A stretch of DNA of 64,000 nt from Paracrocinitomix mangrovi (GCF_019740355.2 NZ_CP091819.1:2046001-2110000); one strand, 5' to 3'. Counted from the stretch's first letter, positions 1 to 8,498 are shown. Numbers and translations: made by a program. Notes: generated by a model from the sequence alone, not told the origin.

Positions 1-2
1 TC

Positions 3-3000
3 ACAAATTGTTCAGAAAAAGAAGCAATTAATGATGTCAATCTTTTAGCAAATGCTCCAAAGGATACGCTTCAGGTAGATACCATTCGTATCAATGAAAC
101 CATAGATTTTAAACCGGATACTTCATTTTATTTTGAAGAAGTAGAACCAAATCCGGTCTTTTCGCCACAAATTCCATTTAAATCAACCAACATCTTTGAG
201 GCAAACGACACCATAGTATACGATAAGCCAACTGTTGATACGGTTTTTAAGGCTAATCCTACATCCCAAGATGCTAAACCTTACATTTCTTATGTGAGTC
301 ATCCCCAACCGATCAAAGCGGGAGAATTACGCAGCAGTCCAATATCTTCAGAAAATATTCAAGTATTAGGGGTAGGTCAAAACCTTCCAAACCCAACTGT
401 TTCACAAATCAATGAAGACAAATATGGATTTTTATGGTTTGCAACAAGTACAGGTTTGGTGCGATATGATGGCAATTATTTTCTCAATTACACTACAGAA
501 AATGGTTTATTATCTGACAATGTCATAGAAGTATTCTTTGATTCAAAAGACAACATGTGGTTGGCCACTTACAAAGGCTTAATGAAATACGACGGCAATA
601 GAATTGAGTCATATACCAGAAATAATGGACTTAAATCGCTAATCGTTCACAATCTAAGAGAGGATCAGGATGGTAATATTTGGTTCATAGAATACCAAAA
701 TGGAGTTACCAAATTTGATGGTGAAAAATTCTACAACTACAACATGGAAACCGGTATCAAAAGCAATAATGTAATGAGCATGAATATTGATCAGGACAAC
801 CGGGTACTGGTAGGTAATTTTTACATGGGACCTGACTACATTGTAGGAGATGAAATCCACAGTTTTGATGAAACCTATGAATATTTTGGTTCCTTGATGT
901 TGCAGCAAATGTCAACTACAAAAAAAGGTGAGATTTTAATTGCCACCTACGGGAGTGGTGGAGCAGCATTATTAGACAATGGTAAATCCTACCTATTCAA
1001 AGGTAAAACCGGAATCCCCTATTCTTCTATGAGCAAAATGATTGATGATCAAAATGGCAATTACTGGTTTGCATCATATGAAGCTGGTGTGAGCCATTTA
1101 AAAAATGATCAATACATAGGTTACACTACCACAGAAGGTCTTTCATCAAACATTGCCATTGACATTTTTGAAGATAGTAAAGGAAATATATGGGTTGCCA
1201 CAGAAGATGGTGTGAACAAAATTGTTCCTAACAGCTTTACTACGATCAATGGCCAACACGGATTTACCGAAAAATCAATTGTCAACATGCATCTAACTTC
1301 AGACAACAAAATTGCTGTGGCAACTGCAACAGGTGGAGTTTGGATTTATGACAAGAAACTAAATGTCTTTTATCATTACATGGGAGGCTTGATAGTGAAA
1401 GGATTAGGTGAAGATTATTTTGGAAACTTAATTGCAGGGGCACATCAATTTGGAACAAGACAATTTATAGCGAGTAAAAATGACACCATTTGTTTTGAAT
1501 CACAATTAGATATAACGGCAACATACAAAACCCCTGCTTGGGGAGTCAACGCAATAATAACAGACAAAGATGGCAACCTCTGGCTGGGAGATGACACCCA
1601 TGGTATGATCAAATACTCTCTAAATGAAGACAAAACTGCATACAACAAAGCAGAGACTTATTCTAATAAATCCGGGCTTGCCTCTAAACGAATAAGTGAC
1701 ATGATTTTTGATAAGGAAGGATATTTATGGATCATGCATGGAAGCCTTGGTTTGAGTAAAATGAAAGATGGTAAAATAAATCACTATACAACTCAAAATG
1801 GGCTACCCTCTAACTTTATAAGTTCAGCCACTCAATTAACTAGTGGGGAAGTTTGGCTTGCATCAAATGATGGTTTGATTCGTTTCCAAAACAATGCCTA
1901 CAATTTAATAACCACTGCAGATGGTCTTACTTCTAACATAATAACATCAATTACTGAAGATAACCAAAACAGGGTGTGGATTGGAACTTCTAATGGAATC
2001 AACTTGCTAATTCCGGACAACAGTGAAGAAAAGGGTTACGCCATTATTCAATTCGGCATTAATGACGGATTAATTTCAGCGGACATTCACCCACGATCTG
2101 CTGTTTTGGACAATGACAATATTATGTGGTGGGGAACTTCAAATGGATTAGTCAAATTGGATCTCAACACATTTGATCAATCGACTCAAATAAACAGCAC
2201 TTATATCACCAATGTTGACTTAATGAATGAACATGTCGACTATACAGAAACTAAGAACGATACTTTAGAAAATCTACTTGAAGGAGTTGAATACACCGGA
2301 ACAGCTCCATATTTTAATAGTCCTACTAATCTGAGTTTACCTTATGACATCAATACAGTTACTTTTCATTACTCCTCTTTAAATGGCTCGCCTTCATATC
2401 AAGTTAAATACAGATACAAACTTGAAGGATTTGAAGAGGAATGGAGCAAGCCATTGAAAACTGCAGAGGCTAAATTCACCAATTTATCTCCGGGGAAATA
2501 TCAATTTGTTGTTCAAAGTAAAGTTCAGAGTAATGATTGGGGTCCTACCACAACATTTGAATTTGAAATAAGACCTCCTTTCTGGCAAAGATGGTGGTTT
2601 AGGTTATTAACGCTTGCAGCTATTATTTACCTTGTATATTTTATTGTGAGATTGAGAAACAAACAATTGAGAAAAAGACAAGAAGAGCTGGAACAAACGG
2701 TAAAAGAAAGAACATCTGAAATAGAACTTCAAAAACATGTAATAGAAGAGAAACAAACAGAAATTTTGGATAGTATCAATTATGCACAACGCATTCAAAA
2801 GGCTTTGTTAGCTACTGATGAAATGCTATCTCAACATTTGAAAGATTACTTTGTTTTCTTTCAACCAAAGGATATTGTAAGTGGTGATTTTTATTGGGCT
2901 ACTCCAAGCAATGATGATCAATTTATTATTGTAACCGCAGATAGCACAGGACATGGAGTTCCAGGAGCGATTATGAGTATGCTCAATATATCATGTCTTG

Positions 3001-3515
3001 AAAAAGCTACAGAAACGGCTCAACTAACAGAACCTGCTCAAATTCTAGATTTTACGCGAGCTAAAATCATAGAAACACTTGCTAAAGATGGAAGTAAAGA
3101 AGGAGGAAAAGACGGAATGGATTGCTCCTTGATCAAGTTTGATTTAAAAAATCTTGAACTTACATATGCAGCTGCACACAATGGATTATGGATTATTCGC
3201 AATAATGAATTAATGGAGTTCAAATCGGATAAAATGCCGGTTGGAAAACATGCTTTTGACAGCACCCCTTTTACTCAAACAACAATACAACTTGAAAAGG
3301 GAGACATTGTGTATACTTTTACAGATGGATATCCTGACCAATTTGGAGGAGATAAAGGCAAAAAATTCAAATACAAATCTCTAAAGAAATTGCTGCTTGA
3401 ATTACATCATCTACCAATGAATGCTCAAAAAGAAGCATTAATAGATCATTTCAATATCTGGAAAGGTGATTTAGAGCAACTAGATGACGTTTGCGTCATT
3501 GGGGTGAAAATATAA
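3..3515 (+). CDS. Sensor: propeller repeats, Y_Y_Y domain, membrane helix and SpoIIE-type PP2C phosphatase (5' end outside window)
   Basis: The frame is open from the first bases, so the gene starts upstream; the GTG at 294 is only an internal codon. A Cys codon at 9-11, after Thr-Asn, could be a lipobox, which would put the start about 20 codons outside. Many two-component-propeller repeats follow (such as YGFLWFATSTGLVRYDG and GNIWVATEDGVNKI), then a Y_Y_Y domain (about 2340-2575), one membrane helix (about 2580-2650), a coiled coil and a PP2C/SpoIIE phosphatase domain (about 2780 to the end). Metal-site motifs DSTGHGVPG and FTDGYPDQFGG are intact. Family knowledge: the periplasmic propeller senses a ligand and the cytoplasmic phosphatase dephosphorylates a STAS-type protein. 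The convergent SiaB-like gene is a plausible opposing kinase. The phosphatase domain closely resembles the protein at 46063-46893. Confidence 0.9.
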   Translation, partial: TNCSEKEAINDVNLLANAPKDTLQVDTIRINETIDFKPDTSFYFEEVEPNPVFSPQIPFKSTNIFEANDTIVYDKPTVDTVFKANPTSQDAKPYISYVSHPQPIKAGELRSSPISSENIQVLGVGQNLPNPTVSQINEDKYGFLWFATSTGLVRYDGNYFLNYTTENGLLSDNVIEVFFDSKDNMWLATYKGLMKYDGNRIESYTRNNGLKSLIVHNLREDQDGNIWFIEYQNGVTKFDGEKFYNYNMETGIKSNNVMSMNIDQDNRVLVGNFYMGPDYIVGDEIHSFDETYEYFGSLMLQQMSTTKKGEILIATYGSGGAALLDNGKSYLFKGKTGIPYSSMSKMIDDQNGNYWFASYEAGVSHLKNDQYIGYTTTEGLSSNIAIDIFEDSKGNIWVATEDGVNKIVPNSFTTINGQHGFTEKSIVNMHLTSDNKIAVATATGGVWIYDKKLNVFYHYMGGLIVKGLGEDYFGNLIAGAHQFGTRQFIASKNDTICFESQLDITATYKTPAWGVNAIITDKDGNLWLGDDTHGMIKYSLNEDKTAYNKAETYSNKSGLASKRISDMIFDKEGYLWIMHGSLGLSKMKDGKINHYTTQNGLPSNFISSATQLTSGEVWLASNDGLIRFQNNAYNLITTADGLTSNIITSITEDNQNRVWIGTSNGINLLIPDNSEEKGYAIIQFGINDGLISADIHPRSAVLDNDNIMWWGTSNGLVKLDLNTFDQSTQINSTYITNVDLMNEHVDYTETKNDTLENLLEGVEYTGTAPYFNSPTNLSLPYDINTVTFHYSSLNGSPSYQVKYRYKLEGFEEEWSKPLKTAEAKFTNLSPGKYQFVVQSKVQSNDWGPTTTFEFEIRPPFWQRWWFRLLTLAAIIYLVYFIVRLRNKQLRKRQEELEQTVKERTSEIELQKHVIEEKQTEILDSINYAQRIQKALLATDEMLSQHLKDYFVFFQPKDIVSGDFYWATPSNDDQFIIVTADSTGHGVPGAIMSMLNISCLEKATETAQLTEPAQILDFTRAKIIETLAKDGSKEGGKDGMDCSLIKFDLKNLELTYAAAHNGLWIIRNNELMEFKSDKMPVGKHAFDSTPFTQTTIQLEKGDIVYTFTDGYPDQFGGDKGKKFKYKSLKKLLLELHHLPMNAQKEALIDHFNIWKGDLEQLDDVCVIGVKI

Positions 3516-3586
3516 TTAATACCTAGTCTATTTACCCTGAAGTTTTAGTCTTCAGACCGCCAGTAAAAGAGATAATAAGTTGTCCT

Positions 3587-4654
3587 TTAATTAAGGGGAA
3601 TTCTAACTTCTATGATACCTTCAACACCTTCTAATGAAGATTCAAAATAATATTTGATTGGGTTACTGGTTTTCTTAGCCACATTCATTAATCCAAGTCC
3701 TTGCAATTCACCTTCTGTTAACATATTATTTCTCATGCGAGACTTGTACCAATCACAAAGTTCTTGTTTTGTTTTTGTATTGATTTCTGCCAAATGCTCT
3801 TCAAACTCCTCATGTTTTGAAGGATCAACATAATTCTTGGTAGTTAATACAACCTCATTATTTACTAAAGACATGATAAAACATCCATTCGTTTTTCCGT
3901 CTTTAGATAATCCGTGACGGGTAATATTGGTAATCAATTCAATACCTACATGAAATATGGCGCGATTGATTTTTTTGCTTCGCTCAACTTCTGAATTTTC
4001 TCGGAACATCTTTACCATGTTCTCTGTCGTTTCATAGTCAAACTCTCCTTTAAAAAACAAAACCACACCTTTATCTTCTAAATACTTATGAATTTGCACA
4101 GATTCATCAACAGGCATATTAGTAACTTGATTTTCTTCACTAATAGCTTTATCAATTTGTAGACAAAATTCTGCTCTGTCATTAATTGGCATCAATGCAT
4201 ATTGCAAAGGTCTACCTGATTTTTTAGCCATTGATATTAAACCAAGTCCTGCTCCTCCTCTTTCTGAAAATGTTCCGTCCGACAAAATTCTACGATACTG
4301 ATCATTTAATTCTTCAGACTTTAAGCCGTTTACATTTTGGAGTTTCTCACTGATTTTATCACCTTCTTCTTTTGAAACATAATTCGCCGAAAAAATGTGA
4401 ATTTCTCCTTCCCTGTTTGTAATACCAAAAGATGCTTGCGTTCTTCTTTCCAAATCTTTGATACTATGGCGTACAATGTTTTGAAAACTTTCTGCCATGA
4501 GAAATGAAACTTTTTTCTTGGATTTACCTAGTTTATTGGCATCAGATTCTGCCACGCCTATAAGGTTCTCTGTAATGTCGTCACTAATTGATCCTTTGTA
4601 CCACATGGATAGATCGTCTCTGGTAAAAAGATCATAATCATATTTTTCCATCAC
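3587..4654 (-). CDS. Tandem SiaB-like (DUF6272) kinase-fold protein
   Basis: 355 residues with two similar halves. Each half has a histidine-kinase-type N-box-like helix (MAESFQNIVRHS near residue 53; GIELITNITRHG near residue 237) and a glycine-rich lid (GAGLGLISMAKKSG; QGLGLMNVAKKTSN). Each lid is followed by a P-(I/L)-x-Y segment. This is the pattern of SiaB-family serine-kinase or anti-sigma-like proteins, which phosphorylate a STAS partner that a PP2C protein dephosphorylates. No signal peptide or membrane segment is seen, so it is cytoplasmic. It is convergent with the PP2C sensor, with 71 bases between stop codons. The tandem duplication is unusual, and either half could have lost ATP binding. 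The family assignment is from motif recognition only. Confidence 0.7.
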   Translation of the reverse strand: MMEKYDYDLFTRDDLSMWYKGSISDDITENLIGVAESDANKLGKSKKKVSFLMAESFQNIVRHSIKDLERRTQASFGITNREGEIHIFSANYVSKEEGDKISEKLQNVNGLKSEELNDQYRRILSDGTFSERGGAGLGLISMAKKSGRPLQYALMPINDRAEFCLQIDKAISEENQVTNMPVDESVQIHKYLEDKGVVLFFKGEFDYETTENMVKMFRENSEVERSKKINRAIFHVGIELITNITRHGLSKDGKTNGCFIMSLVNNEVVLTTKNYVDPSKHEEFEEHLAEINTKTKQELCDWYKSRMRNNMLTEGELQGLGLMNVAKKTSNPIKYYFESSLEGVEGIIEVRIPLN

Positions 4655-4718
4655 CTTAATAATAGATTTGAGGTTCTCTACTAAAGTTATTATAGCGGTT
4701 GAGTTTTTTCTGGAGTAG

Positions 4719-4734
4719 GTATTTCCCGCAATTG
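4719..4734 (+). promoter_or_regulatory. GTATTTCCCGCA motif, copy 1
   Basis: GTATTTCCCGCAATTG lies 65 bases upstream of the SiaB-like gene. The same 12-base core recurs at 26516 and 49122, where it sits exactly 23 bases before a TAnCTTGC box. Here no clear -7 box follows at that distance, so this copy may be an operator or a relic. Confidence 0.35.
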
Positions 4735-5100
4735 CCCTTAAATCTCTGACATTTAATCTATTTATGCAATATTTTTAACGATTAACTTTCAATTTTTATC
4801 GACAAAAATTTTGCGAATGGTGATTTAAACGATTAAGGTATTGTGAAAAATTATTTTCTAAAAATTGGATTCTGAATAAATACTTGCGTTTTATTACACT
4901 TTTGAGAATAATAAAATGTACAAAGATCTATAACTAATGCGAACTCTTTTTGCGCAACAAACTTTATTTCCCTTTTTTGAAAATTAAAGCAACTTTCATT
5001 TGTGCATTGCGTTTTTAAGGCACATATTCGCAAAGAATTGTAAAAACAATTAAATGGTCACAACGACACAAAGACATATTAACAAATGGACAAATGGCAT

Positions 5101-5247
5101 GCGCCCGTGTGGGTTAGCTGAGCTATTTAGTCAGTTTTATTCGATAACACAAGATCGAATGAAAAGAGAGTTGATGTGTACTTAGTGTAAGGATATATAT
5201 ACAATTATTAAGGTACCCGATCAACTCAAAGTTGGTCGGGTTTTTTT
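5101..5247 (+). ncRNA. Candidate small RNA ending in an intrinsic terminator
   Basis: There is no reading frame here. A 7-bp hairpin (ATTCGAT 5139-5145 with ATCGAAT 5154-5160) is followed about 55 bases later by a strong terminator that works only on the + strand. No + strand gene lies upstream, so a short non-coding transcript is the simplest explanation. The 5' end is a guess. I do not recognise the family. Confidence 0.35.
5216..5247 (+). terminator. Rho-independent terminator
   Basis: CCCGATCAAC pairs with GTTGGTCGGG (10 bp, one G-U) around a TCAAA loop, followed by seven T residues. Confidence 0.8.
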
Positions 5248-5409
5248 ATGCCTAGCGGTATGGAACCCACCAAAGACAATAAAAAATATATGGATCTTTA
5301 GGAATCTTGTTGTAGCATTAAACTGCCGCAATCAACAAGGTTAGCACGGGTGGGTGAAATAGTGCTATTCCTATTTGTTTAGGAATTTCAGGGACCGAGA
5401 TCCATTTTT

Positions 5410-5495
5410 GGAAAGTAAATCTCGCAGGAGCGGGAAGACGCCTGCTAAGCGTTCTGTTCGCCTTGAGCGAATGTGGATCGTGTCCACTGCTTTCC
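5410..5495. other. Cloverleaf-like inverted-repeat structure
   Basis: A closing stem GGAAAG/CTTTCC (5410-5415 and 5490-5495) encloses three hairpins: GCAGG/CCTGC (5424-5428, 5441-5445), TTCGC/GCGAA (5457-5461, 5467-5471) and GTGGA/TCCAC (5473-5477, 5483-5487). The loops do not fit a tRNA. It lies just beyond the stop codon of the gene on the - strand and could be part of its 3' untranslated region or a separate RNA. Confidence 0.35.
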
Positions 5496-5499
5496 GCTT

Positions 5500-6477
5500 T
5501 TACTCTTTAATTTCTTCGGGTAAGTCAGGCGTATCTTCAATCTCTTCGGGTAAGTCAGGCATATCTTCAATCATAGTTGGATACACATTTTCTAATTCTA
5601 TTTCTCCAACTTCAAAACGATAATCCTTCAATCGTGTTAATTCTTCATCCCCAGGCAGCATAAACCCTAACATTTCAAGAAATTCATGGTTTCTTGGCCC
5701 TCCAGCTTCAATTCTTTTTATTACTTGTCTTAACCTTGGATTTAAAGCATACTTGTATCCTTCAATCTTCTCAGATTTACCATTGTACTCTATCAATAAC
5801 TTATATGGTTCATAAAACTCAACATCTTTTGTCGGGACAAAAACTCGAGACAATTGCAATTGGGACAACATTTCCTCAACATCTGCAAATAATTCTTTTG
5901 GTGTACTTGCTTTATGACAATTAAAACCTTCTCCCCCACCATTTACATAGGCTTCTTTGTAAACAAATGTTGTGGAGTCAAATTCTACAGAAAATGAATA
6001 ACGTTGTTGCAATGGATCTGCCATTGAATAGCTTATCTTTTGCAAATTAAAATCCTTATGGAAATACTTTTTGTCATTTTCAAACGATAGCAAACTACCG
6101 ATTGGAATAAATTCATTTTCCTCGACAAACTTTAACTCTAGTGAGTCTTCAGTAACCCTGATAATTCTGGCTTTAAAATCATATTTATCTCCATCATTAC
6201 AATTATAAAACACCAAAGAATCACCCTCCAGAAACAAACTATGAAATTCCTTGCCAAATATTTCGGTAGAACCCAAAGTTGGAAAAAGATATATGGGTCT
6301 GTTAAAAAGATCTGTATTTGCCTCCCAATAGTTCTCCTCTATCACTTCCATTGTGTCAATGGGAGGTACCCAAACTTCATCCATTATTATGTTTTGTTCT
6401 TGATTTCCATCATCAGCATCTGTATTTCCTGAACAGGCAACTAAAATGATGGACAGAATTATATACCATGGTTTCAT
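5500..6477 (-). CDS. Lipoprotein of unknown function
   Basis: 325 residues. The N-terminus is a lipoprotein signal (LSIILVACSGN, Cys at about residue 15) followed by an acidic linker, so the protein should be anchored in the periplasm or at the cell surface. The middle is rich in beta-type alternation with no motif I recognise. The C-terminus holds a short tandem repeat (MPDLPEEIEDTPDLPEEI), which may reflect slippage. It ends 8 bases after the stop of the WYL gene on the same strand, so the two could be co-transcribed. No function is assigned. Confidence 0.75.
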   Translation of the reverse strand: MKPWYIILSIILVACSGNTDADDGNQEQNIIMDEVWVPPIDTMEVIEENYWEANTDLFNRPIYLFPTLGSTEIFGKEFHSLFLEGDSLVFYNCNDGDKYDFKARIIRVTEDSLELKFVEENEFIPIGSLLSFENDKKYFHKDFNLQKISYSMADPLQQRYSFSVEFDSTTFVYKEAYVNGGGEGFNCHKASTPKELFADVEEMLSQLQLSRVFVPTKDVEFYEPYKLLIEYNGKSEKIEGYKYALNPRLRQVIKRIEAGGPRNHEFLEMLGFMLPGDEELTRLKDYRFEVGEIELENVYPTMIEDMPDLPEEIEDTPDLPEEIKE

Positions 6478-6485
6478 ATGTCAAC

Positions 6486-7493
6486 TTACTTATAATTTCC
6501 CACTGCCTCTTTCAATCTCCTCTTAATAGATCTTCTCAAATTTAAAGGCTTCAAAACTTCAACCGCTTCACCAAATCCTAAAATATCTTTTTCCAATTCA
6601 TAATTGTGTTGAACTTTAAATGAAAAGGTAACACCTTCTTTATTTCGCTCAATAATTTTTTGAGTCCAATGAAAAGGCTTGGTATCTATATAAGGTGCAT
6701 GCTTATGAGATACTTTTATAACTACCTCTTCCACGGGCGAATTTTTTGCAACCGTAACACCTATCACATGTTTAAAATGTTCTTCTGGTATAAAGTCTTC
6801 CGGCTTAATAAAACGCTCCTTACTTTTTTCAATATTGATAATTCTGTCCAAGGCTAGATTTAATATATCCTCTCCCTTTGACTTTCTTCCCAAAATGAAC
6901 CATCTATTTCTAAACTCTTTTAATAAATAGGGATGAAAATCAAAAGAATTAGCAGACCTGGCCTTAAAGGATTGATACGTTAGTTTAATGGAATTTTTCT
7001 TAATTATAGCCTGATACAATTCATCCAAATAATGGATACCTTTTAGATCTTCATTTTTTTCAAAATCTATCACCGGCTGCTGATCAGTTTTCTGACTGTA
7101 AACATGGTCTTCTAATTTTTGAACCATGCTGTCCAAATCTTTAAAATGAGAAAAGCCCTTAAATTGTCTTAAAAATTCAACAGCCTCAGACATTTTATTT
7201 AGATCCTGCTCTGAAATAGGAATATTGGTGATACTATAATCTGCATCTTCATATGTATAGTATTTTTTATCAACTACTATTATAGGCGCATTGTATCCTA
7301 ATTTATCAGATCTCATTATTTGGATATCAGCCTGAACTGTTCTCCTAGAAACTCCTTTATCTATTCCCTCATATTCATAAAGCGCATCTGAACATTCATC
7401 AATTAAATCTTCCAGGGTCCACTTCCTATATCTGTTTTGCAAGCATTTATCTATGGTTTTATACCTAATAAGTGCATTCTTATTTACAGCCAT
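6486..7493 (-). CDS. WYL-domain transcriptional regulator (YafY type)
   Basis: The start at 7493 gives 335 residues and begins MAVNKNALIRYKTID. An earlier in-frame ATG would run antisense through three tRNA genes and is rejected. Residues 1-85 form a winged helix (SRRTVQADIQIMRS recognition region). The middle has a WYL ligand-sensing domain (about residues 165-245, with the FHPYLLKEFRNRWFILGRK stretch), and a WCX-type C-terminus follows (LRRSIKRRLKEA). Family knowledge: WYL regulators respond to nucleic-acid-type ligands and often control defence or repair genes. It is divergent from tRNA array 1, with a palindromic site between them, which makes it the best candidate to bind the four shared sites in this island. 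That link is inference. Confidence 0.85.
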   Translation of the reverse strand: MAVNKNALIRYKTIDKCLQNRYRKWTLEDLIDECSDALYEYEGIDKGVSRRTVQADIQIMRSDKLGYNAPIIVVDKKYYTYEDADYSITNIPISEQDLNKMSEAVEFLRQFKGFSHFKDLDSMVQKLEDHVYSQKTDQQPVIDFEKNEDLKGIHYLDELYQAIIKKNSIKLTYQSFKARSANSFDFHPYLLKEFRNRWFILGRKSKGEDILNLALDRIINIEKSKERFIKPEDFIPEEHFKHVIGVTVAKNSPVEEVVIKVSHKHAPYIDTKPFHWTQKIIERNKEGVTFSFKVQHNYELEKDILGFGEAVEVLKPLNLRRSIKRRLKEAVGNYK

Positions 7494-7532
7494 TTCTATT
7501 GAATTTTTATAAAAATAAAAAAAATATTTTAC

Positions 7533-7568
7533 TACGCAGATATACTGCGCATTATGTATTTTACTTTG
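7533..7568 (+). promoter_or_regulatory. Island promoter 1: palindrome plus -7 box, drives tRNA array 1
   Basis: TACGCA (7533-7538), seven bases, TGCGCA (7546-7551), nine bases, then TTACTTTG (7561-7568), close to the Bacteroidota -7 consensus TAnnTTTG. The same layout with the same spacings occurs at 10677, 11247 and 13282. It points toward the tRNA array, and the palindrome may also control the divergent WYL gene. Confidence 0.75.
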
Positions 7569-7613
7569 TCTTGTCTTAAAAAGATAACGATCAAAAAAAG
7601 ACGATTGACATAA

Positions 7614-7696
7614 AGAGGTACGCCGGAGCTGGAGAGCCGGAGCAGTCTGTAAAACTGTTGTTTCTAACTGAGTAGGTTCAAATCCTACTACCTCTA
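7614..7696 (+). tRNA. tRNA-Tyr(GTA)
   Basis: Acceptor AGAGGTA pairs with TACCTCT; anticodon loop CTGTAAA; long variable arm as expected for bacterial Tyr; T arm GTAGG-TTCAAAT-CCTAC; discriminator A. Position 8 is C instead of U. The CCA end is not encoded. It is the first gene of array 1, about 45 bases after the promoter. Confidence 0.9.
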
Positions 7697-7704
7697 CAAA
7701 TAAA

Positions 7705-7793
7705 GGAAGGGCAAGCAGATAGGTGACTGCAGCTGTCTTGAAAACAGTCGATTGGTGAAAACCGACTTGGGGGTTCAATTCCCTCTCCTTCCG
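7705..7793 (+). tRNA. tRNA-Ser(TGA)
   Basis: Acceptor GGAAGGG/TCCTTCC, anticodon stem GCTGT/ACAGT, loop CTTGAAA, long variable arm, T loop TTCAATT, discriminator G. CCA is not encoded. With unmodified U34 it could read all UCN codons. Confidence 0.9.
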
Positions 7794-7797
7794 CAAT

Positions 7798-7870
7798 GGA
7801 AAAGTAGCAAAGTAGGTCAATGCACCGGATTGAAGACCCGGCAATGATGGTTCGAATCCATCCTTTTCCA
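7798..7870 (+). tRNA. tRNA-Phe(GAA)
   Basis: Acceptor GGAAAAG/CTTTTCC; anticodon loop TTGAAGA; T arm GATGG-TTCGAAT-CCATC; discriminator A. The base pair next to the anticodon loop is an A-C mismatch (31-39). CCA is not encoded. Confidence 0.85.
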
Positions 7871-7876
7871 CGAGGG

Positions 7877-7976
7877 GATAGATATGTATAGAGATTTGAG
7901 TGATCTCAAAAACAAAACTTGCTTTAGTTTTTGATGAACGAAAAGCTCATGTTGTACAACAACATACATATCTATT
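7877..7976 (+). ncRNA. Structured RNA element, copy 1
   Basis: A 13-bp closing stem (7877-7889 with 7964-7976, last pair G-U) encloses three hairpins: GAGAT/ATCTC (7891, 7903), AAAACT/AGTTTT (7914, 7926) and GTTG/CAAC (7951, 7960). A second copy of the same 100-base length lies at 11614-11713 with different bases in the stem but preserved pairing. Similarity continues about 40 bases further downstream. It is not a tRNA; the four-way layout and RtcB context recall bacterial Y RNAs, but no Ro protein is present here. Confidence 0.65.
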
Positions 7977-8059
7977 TTGACTGAGGGAATCTGAGGGATC
8001 AGCAAAGCTATTCCTCTCTTTTCCACTTAAGAAGTTATTTGAAATATTGGCAATTACAT

Positions 8060-8127
8060 ACAGGTGTTCAGAGGCTGTGAATTGGTCTCCAAAACCAATG
8101 ACGAGGGTTCGATTCCTTCCGCCTGTG
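8060..8127 (+). tRNA. tRNA-Trp(CCA), contracted D arm
   Basis: Acceptor ACAGGTG/CGCCTGT, anticodon stem TTGGT/ACCAA with loop CTCCAAA, T arm GAGGG-TTCGATT-CCTTC, discriminator G. Only about 15 bases lie between acceptor and anticodon stem, leaving a D arm of CAG-AGG-CTG, far shorter than normal. CCA is not encoded. Confidence 0.8.
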
Positions 8128-8132
8128 CAAAT

Positions 8133-8207
8133 GGGGTTGTGGTGAAAACGGGATCATCAGTGCTTTGCAAGCATTAGTTCTGGGTTCGATCCCCAGCAGC
8201 TCCACCA
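8133..8207 (+). tRNA. tRNA-Ala(TGC)
   Basis: Acceptor GGGGTTG/CAGCTCC with two G-U pairs, anticodon loop TTTGCAA, T arm CTGGG-TTCGATC-CCCAG, discriminator A. It is one of the few tRNAs here with an encoded CCA end (8205-8207). Confidence 0.9.
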
Positions 8208-8279
8208 AAGTCAGAATGAGGAAGAGATGAATGAGACTGAGGATTCTTCATTCTCATTTCTCAATTTCTTTCTAAACCT

Positions 8280-8351
8280 TCCTCCATAGTTCAATGGATA
8301 GAACACCTGTCTTCTAAACAGGGAATAGGGGTTCAACTCCCTTTGGGGGAA
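8280..8351 (+). tRNA. tRNA-Arg(TCT)
   Basis: Acceptor TCCTCCA/TGGGGGA, D arm TAGTTCAATGGATAGAAC, anticodon stem CCTGT/ACAGG with loop CTTCTAA, T loop TTCAACT, discriminator A. It reads AGA/AGG. CCA is not encoded. Confidence 0.92.
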
Positions 8352-8365
8352 CAACAGAGTGCCCT

Positions 8366-8412
8366 GACGGGCATGATTGAGTTCAATACTCAAAACGTTT
8401 CTCATGCCCGTC
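8366..8412 (+). other. 11-bp inverted repeat enclosing a T-arm-like hairpin
   Basis: GACGGGCATGA (8366-8376) pairs perfectly with TCATGCCCGTC (8402-8412). Inside is TTGAG-TTCAATA-CTCAA, a 5-bp stem with a 7-base loop matching the T-loop pattern, then eight unpaired bases. There is no T run, so it is not a terminator. It lies between tRNA-Arg and tRNA-Thr. Confidence 0.5.
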
Positions 8413-8419
8413 ATCAAAT

Positions 8420-8493
8420 TCTTCCATAGCTCAATTCGGTAGAGCAGCTGTCTTGTAAACAGCAGGTTGTCGGTTCGAGGCCGGCTGGAAGAT
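8420..8493 (+). tRNA. tRNA-Thr(TGT)
   Basis: Acceptor TCTTCCA/TGGAAGA, D arm TAGCTCAATTCGGTAGAGC, anticodon stem GCTGT/ACAGC with loop CTTGTAA, T arm GTCGG-TTCGAGG-CCGGC, discriminator T. CCA is not encoded. Confidence 0.92.
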
Positions 8494-8498
8494 CAAAT

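Noticed and set aside
294-296. GTG as the start of the sensor gene
   Set aside because: The frame is open to the first bases of the window with normal coding composition and a possible lipobox Cys at 9-11.
7494-7871. N-terminal extension of the WYL gene to an ATG at 7871
   Set aside because: The extra 126 codons run antisense through three tRNA genes, giving the familiar artefact strings EPSLPGLQSG and VGFEPTQLE. The ATG at 7493 begins the normal winged-helix domain.
7817-8026. 69-codon frame on the - strand
   Set aside because: It is antisense to tRNA-Phe and the structured RNA; its similarity to the frame at 11440-11865 comes from the RNA element, not from a protein.
8211-8417. 68-codon frame on the - strand
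   Set aside because: It is antisense to tRNA-Arg and the inverted repeat, with no protein-like composition.
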